Shown here: positions 50,549-54,889 of the stretch, piece after piece
Position numbering within the stretch: position 1 is the stretch's first letter
Layout: each line of letters begins with the position of its first letter
Source: Bacillota bacterium
GTDB taxonomy: Bacteria > Bacillota > Dethiobacteria > DTU022
Direction of reading: 5' to 3'
DNA: 54,889 nt
Assembly (NCBI GenBank): GCA_012799185.1
Contig: JAAZLS010000048.1
Coordinates: 1 to 54,889 of the forward strand
Position numbers and translations under genes: made by a program
Notes under the pieces: model-generated
What the model was told of the DNA's origin: nothing
The model's database searches: none
Seen by the model: only the letters and a program-made list of their open reading frames with translations

Positions 50549-51799
50549 TTAGGCCCCCCGTTTATCGACAGTCTCTCGTCTTTGCCGGATAAGTATTTGT
50601 AAAGGCAATGTTAACAGTCGCCCGACCTTCTTCAAAACCTTTTTTAAAATAAGCCAGGCAAAAGAAAACAGGGGCCGGGGATCATCGGGGGCCCATATCG
50701 CGTGGGCTTTACGGTGAGCCAACCAGGGCTTTACGATCTGGGCCCAGGTTAATTGGCCATTCCGACGGTACTGCCTGATCGTTAAAAGATCCTCGTAGGC
50801 ATGCCAAAAAGCCCAGGGTTTCTCTTCCCGGAGAAACTTATCCGGTAACGGTTTACCAGTTAAATCCCGGTACATTACATAGGTAAATTCCACTCCACAG
50901 AGATCAAATAAAATATTAATACTGCTTAAACGAGCGTTGATTTCAATCATATAGAGTTCACCGCTGGTGGCATGCCGTTTGAATTCGATCTCTCCGTAAC
51001 CCCGGTAACCAAGTTTTTTGATATATTCCAGGCCCTGTGCCTCCACCTCCGAATCATAACACTGGTGGGTCAAAGTAGAGGAGCCAAAGTTTGCCGGGAA
51101 CTGGCGTAGTTTTTGCGCAATCAATGTATGGGTAGGGCGTCCCTCCCGATTCACATATACATCAAAACAGAACATCTGGTCGTCAAATCCAGGGATAATT
51201 TCCTGGACCATTACCTCCAACCCGGCGGCCCGGGCCTGTTTCAAGGCTTTGATCAGGCCGGCTGCCTCCCCTACCCGCAAGCATTTCGCCCGGAAAACCT
51301 TCACGAACTGGTGCGATATGGTCGGCTTAACGATGCAGGGGTAAGGAATCTTTGCAGCGATCTCTTCAAACTCCGCTTCGCTTCCCGGAAAAAAGGTCAG
51401 CGGCATCTGTAAACCTTGTTCCCGGGAGAGCCGGTAGAGACCCCGCTTATTGATAATCGTCTCCAGCAACCGGGGAGGGTTATCGGGAAAAAGGTAATAA
51501 GGGGCCAGTCTTTCCGCATACCGGGAGATGAGCAGAGCGTAGCTATCGGCGGAGGCGAACAGAACCGGAGGCTTCTTAAAGGTCCCCCCCAGTTTTAACA
51601 AAAATTTCGCCAACGCCTCCTCATCCCGGTTAATATCCGGGCAAAGGATTTTTTTAAATACATAACGGGAGGATAAACCGTACGCCCTGGAAAAATCATA
51701 ATCCAGGGCGTACACCTTTACCCCGTGTCTTCCCAGGGTGCGAATTCCTCCCAGCGCAGTATAAAAATTTGCCCCTAATATTACTGCTGCTGTAGCCAT
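50549..51799 (-). CDS. ATP-grasp ligase-like protein
   Basis: This 416-residue protein has an N-terminal Rossmann-like region (AVILGANFYTALGGIRTLG), an ATP-grasp core (about residues 110-310: PYPCIVKPTISHQF, a VMVQEIIPG stretch, GYGEIEFKRHATSGELYMIEINAR with the metal-binding Glu-x-Asn), and a basic C-terminal tail. It belongs to the carboxylate-amine ligase group that includes D-aspartate ligases and CarB-like proteins; the substrates are not readable. It stands alone, divergent from the penicillin-binding protein, so a role in wall or envelope polymer synthesis is possible. Confidence 0.78.
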   Translation of the reverse strand: MATAAVILGANFYTALGGIRTLGRHGVKVYALDYDFSRAYGLSSRYVFKKILCPDINRDEEALAKFLLKLGGTFKKPPVLFASADSYALLISRYAERLAPYYLFPDNPPRLLETIINKRGLYRLSREQGLQMPLTFFPGSEAEFEEIAAKIPYPCIVKPTISHQFVKVFRAKCLRVGEAAGLIKALKQARAAGLEVMVQEIIPGFDDQMFCFDVYVNREGRPTHTLIAQKLRQFPANFGSSTLTHQCYDSEVEAQGLEYIKKLGYRGYGEIEFKRHATSGELYMIEINARLSSINILFDLCGVEFTYVMYRDLTGKPLPDKFLREEKPWAFWHAYEDLLTIRQYRRNGQLTWAQIVKPWLAHRKAHAIWAPDDPRPLFSFAWLILKKVLKKVGRLLTLPLQILIRQRRETVDKRGA

Positions 51800-51978
51800 G
51801 TAATTACGTCCTCTCGATTTAATATCACTTCTCCCCGCTATAATATCATAATTTTAAAAAGGAGCTCGGCCCGTTTCGGCCTGCTTATTTAATACCGGTA
51901 TTTTACCCCACCGTTTCCAATTATATTAGAAAGAGGCGATGAAGCCTACCGGCGGGGAAACAATGCCGGTTTAACTTT

Positions 51979-52009
51979 TTGAAAAATGTCTAAGAAGTTA
52001 TGCTATAAT
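51979..52009 (+). promoter_or_regulatory. Promoter of the class A PBP gene
   Basis: TTGAAA and an extended TGC-TATAAT, with a slightly long 19-base spacer, lie about 60 bases before the start codon. The rest of the 270-base divergent gap shows no further gene. Confidence 0.6.
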
Positions 52010-52069
52010 ACGTTAAACAGCTTACTGGCCTGCAAAATAGTTTGTCCTGTCTGGGAGGAGGCTGACCAA

Positions 52070-54889
52070 GTGTCGGTAGGTAAAAACCGCCAAGGAAACA
52101 GTTCAAAAAGGAAACAGAGGGCAAGGAAGACTCGGAGAAGCATATTCGGGCTGATACTGGCGCTCCTGATCATCGGGGGGCTAGCCTTCGGGGTAGCGGT
52201 AGCCAAATGCATCAAGGATCTCCCTCCCTTTGATCCGGAACAGTTACAATTTATAGAGGCTTCATTCGTCTATGATAACCAGGACCGGGAGATCACCGCC
52301 CTCCATGATGAACAAAACCGGGTAATCGTATCCCTGGATGATATCCCGGAGCATGTTCAAAGAGCCTTTATCGCTATCGAAGACGAGCGTTTTGAAACCC
52401 ATTTCGGGGTCGATATCATCGGTTTTTTCCGGGCCCTGTTAACCAATATTCGTCATCGCTCGATCCAACAGGGATTTAGCACCATCACCCAGCAACTGGC
52501 CCGCAACACCTATCTTACTTTTGACCAAACCTATGAACGAAAAATAAAAGAGGTCTGGCTGGCCCTGTTAATTGAAAAACATTTTACCAAGCCGGAGATC
52601 CTTGAGATGTACCTGAATCGTATCTATTTCGGACATCATGCCTATGGAGTTGAGACAGCAGCCCAAACCTACTTTGGCAAAAGTGTAAGCGAGCTCTCCC
52701 TGGCCGAGGGGGCCCTGCTGGCCGGAATAATCAGTTCGCCCAATATTAATAATCCTTTTAATAGTGAGGAGATAGCCACTGCCAAGCAGGCACTGGTACT
52801 GGGAAATATGTTACGGTTAAAATATATTGATCAGAAACAGTACGAGCAAGCCTTGGAACAGGAACTGGATTATGGGGAACCCCCATCAGTAGAATATCCC
52901 CACCCCTATTTCATTGATTACGTGGTTCACCAGGAACTGGTCGATATCCTTACCGCTATCCCCCGGTTCGGCACTGAAGAAGAGGCCTACCATGCTATCT
53001 ATAATGAGGGGCTTCGAATCTATACTACCATGGATAGAACCTACCAAACCCAGGTAGAAAATGTGCTAAACCGGTCTGAGCTTTATCCCCGTACAGTATA
53101 TGTCGATATGAATAAGCTCCGTGAAGCAACTCAGGAGCTACCTTCCAACCCGGAGGTTAGCCTATCGGCAAACAGGCTGGCGGAATGCATTGATGAGGAA
53201 AACGGTGTCCCCCAACCCCAGGCGGCGGTGGTACTGGCCAATCCTAAAACCGGCGAGATAACTGCCCTGGGCGGCGGCCGGGAGTATAGCAGAAAAAACA
53301 ACCAGCTGCTTCGTTTTACCAGCCTGCGCCAGCCTGGCTCGGCCATTAAACCGATCGTTACCTACGGCCCGGCTTTCGAGGAGGCGATCTTGGCCGGGGC
53401 CGGCTCAGTTCTCGACGACTCTCCCTACATCTCCGGTAGCTGGGCCCCGGAAAATTTCGATTATCGTTTTCGGGGATTAATTACGGTACGGGAGGCGCTG
53501 CTCTACTCTTTTAACGTGCCGGCAGTGCGGGCCTTTGAAATGCTCACACCCCAGGTAGGAACCCGCTACGCCAAAGAGATGGGCATCTCTACTTTTGCCC
53601 CCGGCGATGAAGAGTACCTACCAACTACCTTGGGCGGTATAACCCACGGTGTAACTGCCTTGGATATGACTCAGGCCTTTAGCGTACTGGCCAATGAAGG
53701 TTTAAAGCTGGATCTATATACGATTAGACGGATCGAAAATCGCCGGGGGGAGATAATCTACGAGTATAGCCCCCAACCCCGGCAGATTTTAAGCCCTCAA
53801 AGTACCTTTATTGTTACAGATATCCTTCAAGACCAGGTGCGCTACTATACGGGTAGCAAGCTCAATATTGATCGCCCGGTAGCCTGCAAGACCGGAACTA
53901 CCAACTATTGGCGGGATGTCTACCTGGCCGCTTACACCCCCAACCTGGTGGCTACCTTTTGGATGGGTTACGATGAGCCACGGGTTGGAAGCATCGAACA
54001 GGGTTGGAGCTACTCTACTACCTTCCTGCGGGAGATATTTAAAGAGGTCTTTAAAACCTTACCTATAGAAAATTTTAAACGTCCCCCGGGGGTCGCCCAG
54101 GTAGAGGTCTGCAGTAAATCCGGCCTGCTTCCAACCGAGCTCTGCCGGGCTGAGGGCACGGTAGTCACCGATTATTTCCTGGAGAACCATGTCCCCCGCC
54201 TGCCCTGTGACCTGCATGTAGCCCTGGATATAGATAGCACTACCGGTCTGCCGGCGGGCCCCTTTGTCCCTCCCCACCTGGTTGAAACCAGGATCTTTCT
54301 TAAGCGCCCCCCCTACCTGGTTACAGATTCCCGCTGGCATGGCAAACCGGGACGGATTCCTGAAGATGCCAAGCTGATGCCTCCTAATGGAGAGTCGAAC
54401 TCCGAAACGGAAGATTCGAAGCGGCCGGAGGCCCCCACCGGTTTTACCGCCACCGTCCAGGAGGACCTAGTCTTTTTAGAATGGAAATACCCGGCTGAAC
54501 ACCGCCTGGAAAGCTTTATCCTGTTCCGTCAAAAGAAGGGGGAAGAACGGCAATTTGTGGCCTCGATCCATCCTGATTTCCGGGATTATACCGATATCTT
54601 AGATGACGACCCCGGCGCCGGGTATACCTACATCCTCTATGCTGCCGATTATCTTGATCGCTTCTCTGTACCGGTTGAGGTTAAATTAAAGGCAGATAAC
54701 GGGGGTAACGGTAATTCCCGTCCCCCGGAACCTTCGGAGCTAGAGTACACCGACCGGGAAAACGAAATAATACTAACCTGGTCCTACCCGAGAGCAACAG
54801 CTGAATATTTTATCTTGGAACGCAAAAAGGCCCCGGGGAGTTTTGAAAAAATTGCTACCATTCCCGGCGACCAGTTCAATTACCATGAT
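52070..54889 (+). CDS. Class A penicillin-binding protein (PBP1A type), 3' end missing
   Basis: The gene starts at a GTG after GGAGGAGG and is open for 940 codons to the window end. A basic cytoplasmic head and one membrane segment (about residues 24-45) precede a GT51 glycosyltransferase domain (IEDERFETHFG with Glu104; GFSTITQQLARN; MYLNRIYFG), then a transpeptidase domain with SAIK (Ser424), SFN (480-482) and KTG (607-609). It polymerises and crosslinks peptidoglycan outside the membrane. After about residue 785 come two fibronectin type III-like repeats, the second cut by the window. It has its own promoter and faces the ATP-grasp gene. Confidence 0.93.
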   Translation, partial: MSVGKNRQGNSSKRKQRARKTRRSIFGLILALLIIGGLAFGVAVAKCIKDLPPFDPEQLQFIEASFVYDNQDREITALHDEQNRVIVSLDDIPEHVQRAFIAIEDERFETHFGVDIIGFFRALLTNIRHRSIQQGFSTITQQLARNTYLTFDQTYERKIKEVWLALLIEKHFTKPEILEMYLNRIYFGHHAYGVETAAQTYFGKSVSELSLAEGALLAGIISSPNINNPFNSEEIATAKQALVLGNMLRLKYIDQKQYEQALEQELDYGEPPSVEYPHPYFIDYVVHQELVDILTAIPRFGTEEEAYHAIYNEGLRIYTTMDRTYQTQVENVLNRSELYPRTVYVDMNKLREATQELPSNPEVSLSANRLAECIDEENGVPQPQAAVVLANPKTGEITALGGGREYSRKNNQLLRFTSLRQPGSAIKPIVTYGPAFEEAILAGAGSVLDDSPYISGSWAPENFDYRFRGLITVREALLYSFNVPAVRAFEMLTPQVGTRYAKEMGISTFAPGDEEYLPTTLGGITHGVTALDMTQAFSVLANEGLKLDLYTIRRIENRRGEIIYEYSPQPRQILSPQSTFIVTDILQDQVRYYTGSKLNIDRPVACKTGTTNYWRDVYLAAYTPNLVATFWMGYDEPRVGSIEQGWSYSTTFLREIFKEVFKTLPIENFKRPPGVAQVEVCSKSGLLPTELCRAEGTVVTDYFLENHVPRLPCDLHVALDIDSTTGLPAGPFVPPHLVETRIFLKRPPYLVTDSRWHGKPGRIPEDAKLMPPNGESNSETEDSKRPEAPTGFTATVQEDLVFLEWKYPAEHRLESFILFRQKKGEERQFVASIHPDFRDYTDILDDDPGAGYTYILYAADYLDRFSVPVEVKLKADNGGNGNSRPPEPSELEYTDRENEIILTWSYPRATAEYFILERKKAPGSFEKIATIPGDQFNYHD

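Noticed and set aside
1-54889. CRISPR arrays, insertion sequences, prophage or defence genes
   Set aside because: No regularly spaced repeats, transposase, phage structural or known defence motifs were seen; the gene content is core chromosome.

Overview
The window comes from a spore-forming anaerobic member of the Clostridia (Firmicutes). The evidence is the Bacillus/Clostridium gene order (xerC/codV-hslV-hslU-codY; ylxM-ffh-rpsP-khpA-rimM-trmD-rplS; plsX-fabH-fabD-fabG-acpP-fabF-rnc-smc-ftsY), a CodY regulator, a SleB/LysM spore-type hydrolase, and anaerobe-typical genes: minimal SufBC, a ferredoxin, a glutamate 2,3-aminomutase-like radical SAM enzyme, CooT and DUF3786/DUF3842 proteins. Base composition looks moderately GC-rich, and GTG and TTG starts with strong Shine-Dalgarno sequences are common. 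I cannot name a genus. Nothing looks like a phage, IS element, transposon or CRISPR array; this is compact core chromosome with most genes on the minus strand. No gene-free stretch exceeds about 300 bases.

Layout. 1-4.2 kb: the 3' end of a tRNA-Leu, an NmrA-like reductase and a ferredoxin, then a minimal SUF iron-sulfur operon (sufC-sufB) that continues into two flavin enzymes. 4.3-12.8 kb: codY, hslU, hslV, xerC (B. subtilis order, without trmFO), topA, dprA and the aminomutase. 12.9-18.9 kb: a five-gene operon of citramalate synthase (cimA), a MetE-like methyltransferase and three M42 aminopeptidase paralogues. 18.9-25.8 kb: a UvrD-type helicase, a DUF3786 protein, YifB/ComM, an ApgM-family enzyme and a LysM-SleB hydrolase behind a probable c-di-AMP (ydaO) riboswitch. 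25.9-37.1 kb: the translation and protein-export block yraN-rnhB-rbgA-lepB-rplS-trmD-rimM-khpA-rpsP-ffh-ylxM, then ftsY-smc. 37.2-44.2 kb: rnc and the fatty-acid/phospholipid operon, headed by yceD-rpmF and a consensus promoter. 44.2-46.8 kb: a NusG-domain-II protein and iscU-iscS-iscR. 46.9-49.9 kb (plus strand): a three-subunit proton-translocating transhydrogenase, pntAA-pntAB-pntB. 49.9-54.9 kb: cooT, a DUF3842 gene, an ATP-grasp enzyme and a class A penicillin-binding protein that runs off the end of the window.

How the genes work together. Two iron-sulfur assembly routes sit about 41 kb apart: SufBC with flavin reductases, and IscSU under a cysteine-bearing Rrf2 regulator. Lipid synthesis, ribosome maturation, SRP targeting and chromosome segregation form one long conserved block. 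The observations most worth a second look are the SUF-plus-flavoenzyme operon, the cimA/MetE-like/triple-M42 operon, the substrate-switching residues in the aminomutase, the c-di-AMP riboswitch on the cell-wall hydrolase, the CooT-DUF3842 pair, and a perfect CRP/FNR-type palindrome upstream of the ffh operon. I did not find a clearly new defence or mobile system.
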